DNA from: CAYSPG01 sp964432885
GTDB taxonomy: Bacteria; Bacteroidota; Bacteroidia; AKYH767-A; OLB10
Assembly: GCA_964432885.1 (NCBI GenBank)
Contig: CAYSPG010000018.1
Coordinates: 8,564 to 72,563, forward strand
Direction of reading: 5' to 3'
Length of the DNA stretch: 64,000 nucleotides
This document shows, in pieces, positions 1 to 6,518 of the stretch. Both the position numbers and the translations under genes were made by a program. The notes beneath the pieces are model-generated. The model was not told the origin of the DNA. It worked only from the letters and a program-made list of their open reading frames with translations, and made no database searches. Position 1 is the stretch's first letter. Each line of letters starts with the position of its first letter.

Positions 1-3000
1 AAATATCATCTTGATTTGATTTAGCCGGAAAAATTCCAATCACCGCTTTTGCAGCAAGCCATTTTTCTTTGATAATACGCTCCAACATATTTTGTGCATC
101 ATCAAAAAGTTTTTGTGCTTCTTTGCCTCGTGTGGGGTCTTTTAAAATTTTTGGATAGCTGCCTTTCATTTCCCACGTAATGAAGAAAGGAGTCCAATCA
201 ATGAAAGGCACAATTTCTTCAAGCGAAAAATCTTCAAAAACTTTTGTGCCGATGAAATTTGGTTTGACTACAACAGCCCCGTTCGGCTCAAATTTATTTT
301 CCCTTGCTTTTGCGATAGAAATATAATTACTCTTTGCGCGGTCGGCTTTATGATATTCTCGAGTGCGTGCATTTTCGGCTTTTACATCTTCAACAAATTT
401 TTTCTTTAACTCTTTTGACAAAAGGTTACTCACCACAGGAACACTGCGCGATGCATCGTTAACATGCACAACGGTGTGGGCATAGTGCGGTTCAATTTTT
501 ACGGCTGTGTGCACTTTGCTTGTTGTTGCACCGCCAATCAGCAATGGAATATCAAAACCTTCACGCGTCATTTCTTTGGCCACGTGCACCATTTCATCAA
601 GCGAAGGAGTTATCAACCCACTTAAACCAATTACATCAACCTTTTCTTCTTTGGCTTTTGCTAAAATTTTATCGGCAGGAACCATCACTCCCATATCAAC
701 AATATCATATCCATTGCAAGCCATCACTACACCCACAATATTTTTTCCGATGTCATGCACATCTCCTTTTACTGTTGCAAGAAGGACTTTACCCTTTCCA
801 GCCCCCCTGCCCCCCAAAGGGGGGGTCAACGGTACTGCTGATTTTTTTATTTCCTGCAAAACTTTTTCAATGTTTTCATCAGGGTTTCCTAATACTTCTT
901 CGTTTTTAAATCGCAAAACTTTAAATCCTTTTGAATTCAACCATTGTGTTCTTTGTTCATCGTTTTCTTTATTCTCTGGAAGTTGGTGAATCAGCCCATC
1001 AATTTCAATAACTAAATTTTCTTTCAGACAAACAAAATCTGCAATATATGAACCGACAATATGTTGTCTTCTGAATTTGTATCCATCTAATTTTTCACCT
1101 CTCAACAATTGCCAAAAAACGTTTTCAGCTTCTGTCGGCACACTTCGATGTTTTTTCACAAACTCTTTAAGTAATCCATATAAAATCGGGTCAGCGTTAG
1201 CCCACCCAAAACTTTTTTCAGAAGCCCTTCCTTTGGAGGGGTTGGGGAGGCTACTCCCCCCTTTGGGGGGCGGGGGGGCTAAGTACGGTTGCAAATAAGC
1301 AACTGCTTTTTTCATTACCCGTGCACTTTTTACAACCTGCGGCAAAAACATTTTTCCTGCACCAAACAAATCACCCACCACATTCATACCTGCCATTAAC
1401 GGACCTTCAATTACATGAAGTGGTTTGTCGTACTTGTTGCGTGCTTCTTCAACATCAGCATCTATATAATCGGTAATTCCTTTTACAAGCGAATGTGAAA
1501 TGCGCTCTTCCACCGTTCCTCTTCTCCACTCAGCCTCACCCCCAGCCCCTCTCCCAAGGAGAGGGGAGTTGGAACCTTTTACTTTTTCAGCATGATTAAT
1601 TAATCGTTCTGTTGCATCATCTCGTCTGTCCAACAAAACATCTTCAACCAGCTCTAATAATTCTTTTTCTATTTCATCATACACCACTAACTGCGATGGA
1701 TTTACAATTCCCATATCCATTCCGTTTTTTATTCCGTGATAGAGAAACGCTGCATGAATGGCTTCGCGCACGTGGTCGTTGCCACGAAACGAAAAAGAAA
1801 CATTACTTACACCACCACTCACTTTTGCATGTGGAAGATTTTCCTTTATCCATTTTGTTGCTTCAAAATAGCTCACAGCATTTTTGCGATGCTCTTCCAT
1901 TCCTGTTGCAACAGGAAAAATGTTTGGGTCGAAGATGATGTCCTGGGGAGGAAATTTTATTTTGTTTACCAAAATATCATACGCCCGTTTTGCAATTTCA
2001 ATTCTACGTGGAGTGGTATCTGCTTGTCCTTGTTCATCAAATAACATCACGATTACAGCAGCACCATACTTTTTAATAATGTTTGCTTCGCGGATAAACT
2101 GTTCCTCGCCACCTTTAAGCGAAATAGAATTTACAATTGATTTTCCCTGTGTACATTTTAATCCCGCTTCAATGGCATCAAACTTTGATGAATCAATCAT
2201 CACCGGAACTTTGGAAATATCGGGCTCGCTTGCAATAAGATTTAAATATTTTGTGATGGCATGATTGGCATCTAGCATTCCCTCGTCCATGTTAATGTCA
2301 ATGGCTTGCGCACCGCCTTCCACTTGTTCGCGTGCAACACTTAACGCCTCATCATATTTATCTTCTTTAATTAAGCGAAGAAATTTTTTAGAACCGGTAA
2401 CATTGGTGCGCTCACCCACATTTAAAAAATTACTATCAGGACGATAGGTTACTGCTTCCAACCCGCTCAGGCGCAAGTACGGTTCTATTTTAGGAATTTC
2501 ACGAGGCTTATGTTTTTTTGCATGCTCGGCAATGTGTCTGATATGGTCGGGCGTGGTGCCGCAGCATCCTCCAACAATATTTACAAAACCACTTGAAAGA
2601 AAATCGTCTATCTGAACACACATCTGTTCAGGTGATTCATCATACTCACCAAACTGGTTGGGTAAACCGGCATTGGGATATGCACTGATAAAAAACGGAG
2701 CCTTCTCACTTAACTCTTCCAAATACGGGCGCATTTCTTTTGCACCCAAAGCACAGTTTAAACCTATGCTTAACAAATCAACATGTGAAACAGAATTTAA
2801 AAATGCCTCAACAGTTTGCCCTGATAATGTTCTTCCGCTTGCATCGGTGATGGTTCCTGAAATCATTACAGGAAGCTTTATATTCTTTTCTTCAAAAACA
2901 GTTTGTACAGCAAACAAAGCCGCTTTTGCATTAAGCGTATCAAAAATTGTTTCAATCAAAATCAAATCCACACCGCCATCAATCAATCCGCGTGTTTGTT

Positions 3001-3589
3001 CTTTGTATGCATCAACCACTTCGTCAAAAGTTACAGCACGATAGCCGGGGTCATTTACATTGGGTGATAAACTTAATGTGCGATTAGTGGGACCGAGAGC
3101 ACCAGCAACCCACTTTGAGTTTAATAGTTCATAGTTCAAAGGTTCAATAGTTGAGTTGGTTTGAACTTTTAAACCATTAAACTCTTGAACTGCTGCACGA
3201 GCGATTCGTGCTGACTCAAAATTTATTTCATATGCCAATTCTTCCATGTGATAATCGGCAAGAGAAATTTTCTGTGCGTTGAATGTATTCGTCTCAATAA
3301 TATCAGCTCCTGCATTCAGATATTCCAAATGAATTGCTTTGATGATTTCAGGTTTTGTCAATGACAGCAAATCATTGTTGCCTTTCAAATCACTTTTCCA
3401 GTCAGCAAACCGATTGCCACGATAATCTTTTTCTTGCAGCTTATAGCGCTGAATCATGGTGCCCATAGCGCCATCAATAATTAAAATTCGCTCACGTAAA
3501 AGCCCCTCTAAATCTCCCCGAAGGGGAGACTTCAAAAGCCCCCCAACCCCCGAAGGGGGAGTTTTAATGTTTTCAATTTTATTTTTCAT
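1..3589 (-). CDS. metH: Cobalamin-dependent methionine synthase MetH, C-terminal end outside window, with in-frame insertions
   Basis: Transfers a methyl group from methyltetrahydrofolate to homocysteine through cobalamin in the cytoplasm. The frame is open from the ATG at 3589 to the left edge, about 1196 codons. In order it reads as the homocysteine domain (DGAMGTM; zinc-cysteine motifs GLNCALG and GGCCGTTP), the pterin domain (NVGERTNVTGS), the cobalamin cap (GDLFGAGKMF), the cobalamin-binding domain with its histidine in GDVHDIGKNIV, and the start of the activation domain (DWTPFF). Compared with my memory of E. coli MetH, extra segments lie at the N-terminus (3498-3562), at 3118-3183, at 1529-1576, and a 162-codon block at 794-1279 that carries a DUF559 domain. 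None breaks the frame. It follows mnmD by 42 bases under the SAM riboswitch. The identity is certain; whether the protein still works is not known. Confidence 0.95.
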   Translation of the reverse strand, partial: MKNKIENIKTPPSGVGGLLKSPLRGDLEGLLRERILIIDGAMGTMIQRYKLQEKDYRGNRFADWKSDLKGNNDLLSLTKPEIIKAIHLEYLNAGADIIETNTFNAQKISLADYHMEELAYEINFESARIARAAVQEFNGLKVQTNSTIEPLNYELLNSKWVAGALGPTNRTLSLSPNVNDPGYRAVTFDEVVDAYKEQTRGLIDGGVDLILIETIFDTLNAKAALFAVQTVFEEKNIKLPVMISGTITDASGRTLSGQTVEAFLNSVSHVDLLSIGLNCALGAKEMRPYLEELSEKAPFFISAYPNAGLPNQFGEYDESPEQMCVQIDDFLSSGFVNIVGGCCGTTPDHIRHIAEHAKKHKPREIPKIEPYLRLSGLEAVTYRPDSNFLNVGERTNVTGSKKFLRLIKEDKYDEALSVAREQVEGGAQAIDINMDEGMLDANHAITKYLNLIASEPDISKVPVMIDSSKFDAIEAGLKCTQGKSIVNSISLKGGEEQFIREANIIKKYGAAVIVMLFDEQGQADTTPRRIEIAKRAYDILVNKIKFPPQDIIFDPNIFPVATGMEEHRKNAVSYFEATKWIKENLPHAKVSGGVSNVSFSFRGNDHVREAIHAAFLYHGIKNGMDMGIVNPSQLVVYDEIEKELLELVEDVLLDRRDDATERLINHAEKVKGSNSPLLGRGAGGEAEWRRGTVEERISHSLVKGITDYIDADVEEARNKYDKPLHVIEGPLMAGMNVVGDLFGAGKMFLPQVVKSARVMKKAVAYLQPYLAPPPPKGGSSLPNPSKGRASEKSFGWANADPILYGLLKEFVKKHRSVPTEAENVFWQLLRGEKLDGYKFRRQHIVGSYIADFVCLKENLVIEIDGLIHQLPENKENDEQRTQWLNSKGFKVLRFKNEEVLGNPDENIEKVLQEIKKSAVPLTPPLGGRGAGKGKVLLATVKGDVHDIGKNIVGVVMACNGYDIVDMGVMVPADKILAKAKEEKVDVIGLSGLITPSLDEMVHVAKEMTREGFDIPLLIGGATTSKVHTAVKIEPHYAHTVVHVNDASRSVPVVSNLLSKELKKKFVEDVKAENARTREYHKADRAKSNYISIAKARENKFEPNGAVVVKPNFIGTKVFEDFSLEEIVPFIDWTPFFITWEMKGSYPKILKDPTRGKEAQKLFDDAQNMLERIIKEKWLAAKAVIGIFPAKSNQDDI
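800..826. repeat. GC-rich palindromic repeat, distal end of DUF559 insert
   Basis: A C-tract followed by an AAAGG centre and a G-tract forms a short hairpin. On the minus strand it is read as PPLGGRGAG in MetH. It resembles the repeats at 1222-1279, 1529-1576, 3637-3671 and 4434-4467. Confidence 0.7.
1222..1279. repeat. Double GC-rich palindromic repeat, proximal end of DUF559 insert
   Basis: Two hairpins follow each other. One is centred on CCTTTGGAGGGG with a GGGGAGGCT tail, the other on CCCCCCTTTGGGGGG. They are translated in MetH as PPPPKGG followed by SLPNPSKGR. The first unit closely matches the repeat at 3637-3671 at the end of mnmD. Confidence 0.75.
1529..1576. repeat. Palindromic repeat inserted in frame in metH
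   Basis: The hairpin has the arms CCCCTCTCC and GGAGAGGGG. On the minus strand it adds the peptide SNSPLLGRGAGGE between the AEKVKG and AEWRR segments of MetH, a surface-loop position where E. coli has an unrelated short linker. The reading frame is kept. Confidence 0.75.
3118..3183. repeat. AT-rich imperfect palindrome inserted in frame in metH (GTTCAA-word family)
   Basis: The left arm (3118-3140) and right arm (3160-3183) are imperfect reverse complements of about 23 bases built from the words GTTTAAT and GTTCAA. In MetH the stretch encodes about 13 residues more than E. coli has between the ARA helix and VAGALGPTNRT. It is compositionally unlike the GC-rich repeats in the same gene, so it is probably a different repeat family. 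Confidence 0.6.
3498..3562. repeat. Two tandem GC-rich palindromes in the 5' coding end of metH
   Basis: Two hairpins, CTCCCC-GAA-GGGGAG and CCCCC-GAA-GGGGG, separated by CTTCAAAAGC, are read in frame as TPPSGVGGLLKSPLRGDLEGLL. They sit between the start codon and the first conserved MetH residues (RERILIIDGAMG). An alternative is that translation begins downstream, but no in-frame ATG lies before the conserved region. Confidence 0.75.
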
Positions 3590-3631
3590 CTTTAAAAAAT
3601 TTTTTTTTATTAAACGTATTTGGAATGTGCG

Positions 3632-4390
3632 TTAGAAAAGCCCCTCCTTCGGAGGGGTTGGGGAGGCTTTTATTGCCCTTATCATTTCCCTCTTCCCTTT
3701 CGGTCCTTCAAGGGCTTCCACTTTAAATCCAACTTTCTCTAATGTTCTTTTCACTTCTCCTTTTGCACAATAGGTTACCAAGACAGCTCCCTTATTGCAG
3801 GCATCATAAATTTTATGCAGCACTTCAAATGTCCATAGTTCCGGTTGATGTGTTGGAGAAAACGCATCATAGTAAACCAAATCAAAACCGCCATCCAATT
3901 GCAACTCCAACATATCGGCATGTATTTTATGTAACACAAAATCTCCGAACACAACATTTTCAAACCAATTGCAACCGTGCATGCGCTGAAAAAAAGGTTG
4001 CAATGGCTTTCCAAAAAACTCAAAATAATTTAACTTATCGGTGATGGAAGCCGGAAGCGGAAACGCCTCTACAGTTGTATAATGAATATGCTTTTGCAAA
4101 ACCTGATTCTCCCTAAAAGTAAGAATTGCATTTAGCCCGGTTCCAAAACCCATCTCCAGAATTTTTATCTCAGGTAAATTTTTGTTTACCGTATTTAATC
4201 CGTTTTTGATGAATACGTGCATACTCTCCTGCATAGAGCCATGCAGCGAATGATAATGTTCATTGATGCGGTTATTGATTAATGTATCAATACCTTCTTT
4301 GGTTTTTACGATTTCTAGTCCCTCTTCCCCGAAACTTCGGGGCTCCCGAAGGGGAGACTTTCCATCGCTTATGCTACTGTTGATTTCCAT
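3632..4390 (-). CDS. mnmD: tRNA 5-methylaminomethyl-2-thiouridine methyltransferase MnmD (stand-alone)
   Basis: Performs the last SAM-dependent methylation of the wobble base mnm5s2U34 in tRNA; in E. coli this is one half of the bifunctional MnmC. Motifs seen are NEHYHS near the N-terminus, the SAM-binding GFGTGLNA, the DAFSPTHQPELWT segment and YCAKGEVKRTLEKVGF near the end. There is no oxidase domain, as is usual in Bacteroidota. About 20 residues near the N-terminus (SDGKSPLREPRSFGEEG) and the final ASPTPPKEGLF are read from palindromic repeats and are not part of the family core. The gene is the first behind the SAM riboswitch, so its product may be limited when SAM is high. It is followed by metH. 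Confidence 0.9.
   Translation of the reverse strand: MEINSSISDGKSPLREPRSFGEEGLEIVKTKEGIDTLINNRINEHYHSLHGSMQESMHVFIKNGLNTVNKNLPEIKILEMGFGTGLNAILTFRENQVLQKHIHYTTVEAFPLPASITDKLNYFEFFGKPLQPFFQRMHGCNWFENVVFGDFVLHKIHADMLELQLDGGFDLVYYDAFSPTHQPELWTFEVLHKIYDACNKGAVLVTYCAKGEVKRTLEKVGFKVEALEGPKGKREMIRAIKASPTPPKEGLF
3637..3671. repeat. GC-rich palindromic repeat forming the last codons of mnmD
   Basis: The unit AGCCCCTCC-TTC-GGAGGGG with a GGGGAGGCT tail supplies the C-terminal SPTPPKEGLF residues and lies next to the stop codon of mnmD. It is nearly the same as the unit at 1222-1253. Confidence 0.75.
4317..4361. repeat. GC-rich palindromic repeat in the 5' coding end of mnmD
   Basis: Two overlapping hairpins (CCCCGAA-ACTTCGGGG and CTCCC-GAA-GGGGAG) are read in frame as SPLREPRSFGEEG between residues about 11 and 24 of MnmD. 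Confidence 0.7.
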
Positions 4391-4433
4391 TTAATCTTTA
4401 CTTTTTAGTTGAACATTTGTTTTGTACTCCGCA

Positions 4434-4467
4434 ATTCCTCCCCTTCGGGGAGGTTAGGTGGGGCTTC
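4434..4467. repeat. GC-rich palindromic repeat between riboswitch terminator and mnmD
   Basis: CTCCCC-TTC-GGGGAG with an AGGTGGGGCT tail lies in the untranslated leader of mnmD, directly next to the U-tract of the terminator. It belongs to the same family as the coding copies. Confidence 0.7.
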
Positions 4468-4502
4468 AAAAAAAAATCTCTTCCGGTAAGCCGAAAGAGA
4501 TT
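4467..4502 (-). terminator. Intrinsic terminator of the SAM riboswitch expression platform
   Basis: Read on the minus strand, AATCTCTTTCGG pairs with CCGGAAGAGATT around a four-base loop and is followed by a run of eight or nine T. It lies 28 bases after the aptamer and before mnmD, as expected for a transcription-terminating OFF switch. Confidence 0.85.
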
Positions 4503-4530
4503 TTGAAGTTTTTATCTAATCTGATTCCGA

Positions 4531-4687
4531 CTTATCTGTTCACATTTACATGTGAGTGAATTGGCACCTTCTTGAATCAGTTTGCAGTTTGCAATTTTCA
4601 GTTTGCAAATTGCCAATTGGCTACTGCCAACTGACTAAGGGTTGTCAAGGTTTCTCAGGGCACTATCCCTCCACCTTTCTTGATAAG
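4531..4687 (-). promoter_or_regulatory. SAM-I (S-box) riboswitch with enlarged P3 arm
   Basis: On the minus strand the core reads CTTATCAAGAAAGGTGGAGG, GATAGTGCCCTGAGAAACC and TTGACAACC, then after P3 GGTGCCAATTCA and the closing GATAAG. P1 is CTTATC with GATAAG, and P4 is TCACAT-GTAA-ATGTGA. These match the S-box core as I know it. P3 can be closed by CTTAGTCAG with CTGATTCAAG, but its distal part is about 50 bases of TTGGCAGT and TTTGCA words, far longer than usual. Total length is about 157 bases. It should reduce transcription of mnmD and metH when SAM is plentiful, which fits a methionine-cycle gene. Strong match by eye. Confidence 0.92.
4562..4640. repeat. Imperfect palindromic repeat (TTTGCA/TTGGCA words) filling riboswitch P3
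   Basis: The plus strand has CAGTTTGCAGTTTGCAATTT on one side and the words CAATTGGC, TACTGCC and AACTG on the other. The halves pair as CAGTTkGCAGT...CAATT. It is built like the word-based palindromes at 3118-3183, 31418-31478 and 47472-47616. Confidence 0.5.
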
Positions 4688-4691
4688 TATT

Positions 4692-4736
4692 GTTCTATTT
4701 AAAATAGAACCATTTAAAGAACGTGGGTCAAAAGTA
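4692..4736 (-). promoter_or_regulatory. Candidate promoter and 5' hairpin upstream of the SAM riboswitch
   Basis: On the minus strand TACTTTTG at 4729-4736 fits the Bacteroidota -7 box TAnnTTTG. No clear -33 TTG was found. Between it and the aptamer lies a perfect 9-base-arm palindrome (GTTCTATTT A AAATAGAAC, 4692-4710) that could be an operator or a 5' UTR hairpin. Confidence 0.5.
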
Positions 4737-4804
4737 ATAAAGTTGGCCTAAATACTTTGCGATGTATGCTTTTTTTTTACATTTTTGAGGCAAATTATAA
4801 AAAT

Positions 4805-6475
4805 ATGCGAAAATTATTTACACTCTTTGTATTAGCATTTGTTTTAGCTTTTAGCGCAACAGCTCAGGTAACCTATAATTGGGCCACCGGCTTTGGAGGA
4901 AGCAGCGGATACGATCCTTACACACGTATGGCTCGGGATAATTCTGGAAACGTTTATGTAATTGGCACCTTTCAGGGAACCAAATATTTTGGTGCCTATA
5001 CTTTGGTTGGCGGAGGATTTTACGATTCGTATATCGCAAAATTTGATGCTTCGGGTGTTTGCCAGTGGGCTACTGCATGTACAGGTGCAAATTTTTCTTC
5101 GGTTTACGGATGCGCTATTACCGTTGACAATAACTTTAATGTATATGTGGCAGGTGTGTTTACAAATACAGCTACCATTTCTCCTTACACGGTTAATTCA
5201 TCACAAATAGGATTAAATGACATTTTTATTGCCCGGCTTGATTATGCCGGCAACTGCGTGTGGCTGTCTAAAGCAGGGGGGGCAAGTATTGATGAGGCAA
5301 CATCGGTATGTCTTAAACCAACGGGTGAACTTTTGGTAACGGGTTCGTTTATAGGTACAGCTAATTTTGATACTCAATCGTTAAGCAGCGGCTCAACAAC
5401 CACCTCTAATATTTTTTTGGCGCAATATGATATTGTTTCAGGCCTCTGCTCATGGGCGGTAAATGCAGGTGGAACAAGTGACGATAAAGGCTTGTGTGTT
5501 ACCACTGATAATGCAGGCAGCATTTTACTTTCAGGCTATTATTTTGGCTCGGCTACCTTTGGCTCGCAAACGGTGAGCAGTACCGCTAACTCACGCGATG
5601 CATTCGTTGCAAAGTATAATTCCACCGGAGTGATTACTTGGGTGGCGCATGGTGGAGGTCAGGCCAGCGCCAATGCAAATTCGGTGGCAGTTGATGCTTC
5701 AAACAATGTTTATGTAGCAGGCGATTTTGCAGATACCATTACCATAGGCACCACGCAACTAACCGATAATGGCTACGGCAATATTTGGTTAGCAAAGGTA
5801 AACGGCTCAAACGGAAGTTGGATGTGGGCCAAAAAAGCCGGAGGAATAAGTTATGACGGGGCCAACGCTATAGGTGTAAATGCCGGAGGCGCATCATTTA
5901 TAACAGGCTTATTTAATGGTACCGCAAATTTTAGTGGACAAAATATTACATCTGCCGGCTCATCCGATGTGTTTATTGCAAAGTATGATGTTAACGGCAA
6001 TAAAGCATGGGTTACCAAACTTGGCGGCTCAAACAGCGATATAGGAAAAGCTATTGTAGCTACAGGAAATAATCAGTGTGTGTTGGCTGGCACATATTAT
6101 GGCCCTGTTACCGTAGGCTCAACAACGCTAACATCTGCCCCTGGTGATTTTAATGACTTTATAACTACACTTAATGCAGGTACGCTGGGTATTTTTGATA
6201 TGGGATCACCCGAATCATTTTCTGTTTCACCAAATCCTTCCAATGGAGTTTTTAAAATTATTGTTCCCCATAATTTTTCTGGAAAGCCAAAGGTTGAAAT
6301 TATGGATGCACTTGGAAAAGTTGTTTATACCCAGTACCCCGACAATACCTTTGCTGATAACGAAATTAGTGTTGATGCCGCAGGTTTTGCAAAGGGAATA
6401 TACAGTGTGATGCTTACATCAGAAACAAATGTGCTTTGCGCTAAAATTTTAATTCAGAAACAATCTGTTTTCTAA
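4805..6475 (+). CDS. Secreted SBBP-type beta-propeller protein with T9SS sorting domain
   Basis: The ATG at 4805 gives 556 residues beginning with a clear signal peptide (MRKLFTLFVLAFVLAFSATAQ). The body has repeats of the type GNVYV.G.F, D.F.AKYD..G...W, typical of SBBP/beta-propeller repeats. The end (FSVSPNPSNGVFKI ... GIYSVML ... KILIQ) is a type A T9SS sorting domain, so the protein should be exported and anchored or released outside the cell. An upstream in-frame ATG at 4757 would put 16 extra residues before the signal peptide and was not used. It stands alone between the riboswitch leader and a bidirectional terminator. Substrate unknown. Confidence 0.85.
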   Translation: MRKLFTLFVLAFVLAFSATAQVTYNWATGFGGSSGYDPYTRMARDNSGNVYVIGTFQGTKYFGAYTLVGGGFYDSYIAKFDASGVCQWATACTGANFSSVYGCAITVDNNFNVYVAGVFTNTATISPYTVNSSQIGLNDIFIARLDYAGNCVWLSKAGGASIDEATSVCLKPTGELLVTGSFIGTANFDTQSLSSGSTTTSNIFLAQYDIVSGLCSWAVNAGGTSDDKGLCVTTDNAGSILLSGYYFGSATFGSQTVSSTANSRDAFVAKYNSTGVITWVAHGGGQASANANSVAVDASNNVYVAGDFADTITIGTTQLTDNGYGNIWLAKVNGSNGSWMWAKKAGGISYDGANAIGVNAGGASFITGLFNGTANFSGQNITSAGSSDVFIAKYDVNGNKAWVTKLGGSNSDIGKAIVATGNNQCVLAGTYYGPVTVGSTTLTSAPGDFNDFITTLNAGTLGIFDMGSPESFSVSPNPSNGVFKIIVPHNFSGKPKVEIMDALGKVVYTQYPDNTFADNEISVDAAGFAKGIYSVMLTSETNVLCAKILIQKQSVF

Positions 6476-6512
6476 AAAAACCCTGCTGCGAATTTCGCAG
6501 CAGGGTTTTTTG
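6474..6512. terminator. Bidirectional intrinsic terminator
   Basis: CCCTGCTGCGAA pairs perfectly with TTCGCAGCAGGG around a single base, with A-rich sequence before and a T-run after. It lies between the convergent propeller gene and rnr. Confidence 0.9.
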
Positions 6513-6518
6513 TTTGGT

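Larger units (their letters stand above)
794..1279 (-). mobile_element. DUF559 (Vsr-like nuclease) domain inserted in frame in MetH, bounded by GC-rich palindromes
   Basis: These 162 codons replace the short linker between the cobalamin cap (ending AVAYLQPYL) and the cobalamin-binding domain (starting GKVLLATVKGD). The core at about 843-1192 reads as a DUF559 domain: PTEAENVFWQLLRGEKLDGY, KFRRQHIVGSYIADFVC, VIEIDGLIHQLPENKEND and WLNSKGFKVLRF. This family is related to Vsr and other restriction-type folds. The acidic and histidine positions expected of a nuclease (E in TEAE, D in ADFVC, E and D in IEIDG, H in IHQ) are present. Both ends are C-rich palindromic repeats read as PPPPKGG-type and PPLGGRGAG-type peptides, like the other repeats in this operon. 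I infer a mobile element that spreads by inserting in frame; whether the domain is spliced out, tolerated or active is unknown. Confidence 0.85.

Noticed and set aside
794..1279. Intein or group II intron in metH
   Set aside because: No intein start/end Cys, Ser or HN motifs and no reverse transcriptase are present; the core is DUF559.
507..3044. Several plus-strand open frames of 60-160 codons
   Set aside because: They are shadows of the minus-strand metH frame, which is fully open and matches the family throughout.
3742..4044. Plus- and minus-strand frames inside mnmD
   Set aside because: The mnmD frame explains the region and carries family motifs; the others have no recognisable content.
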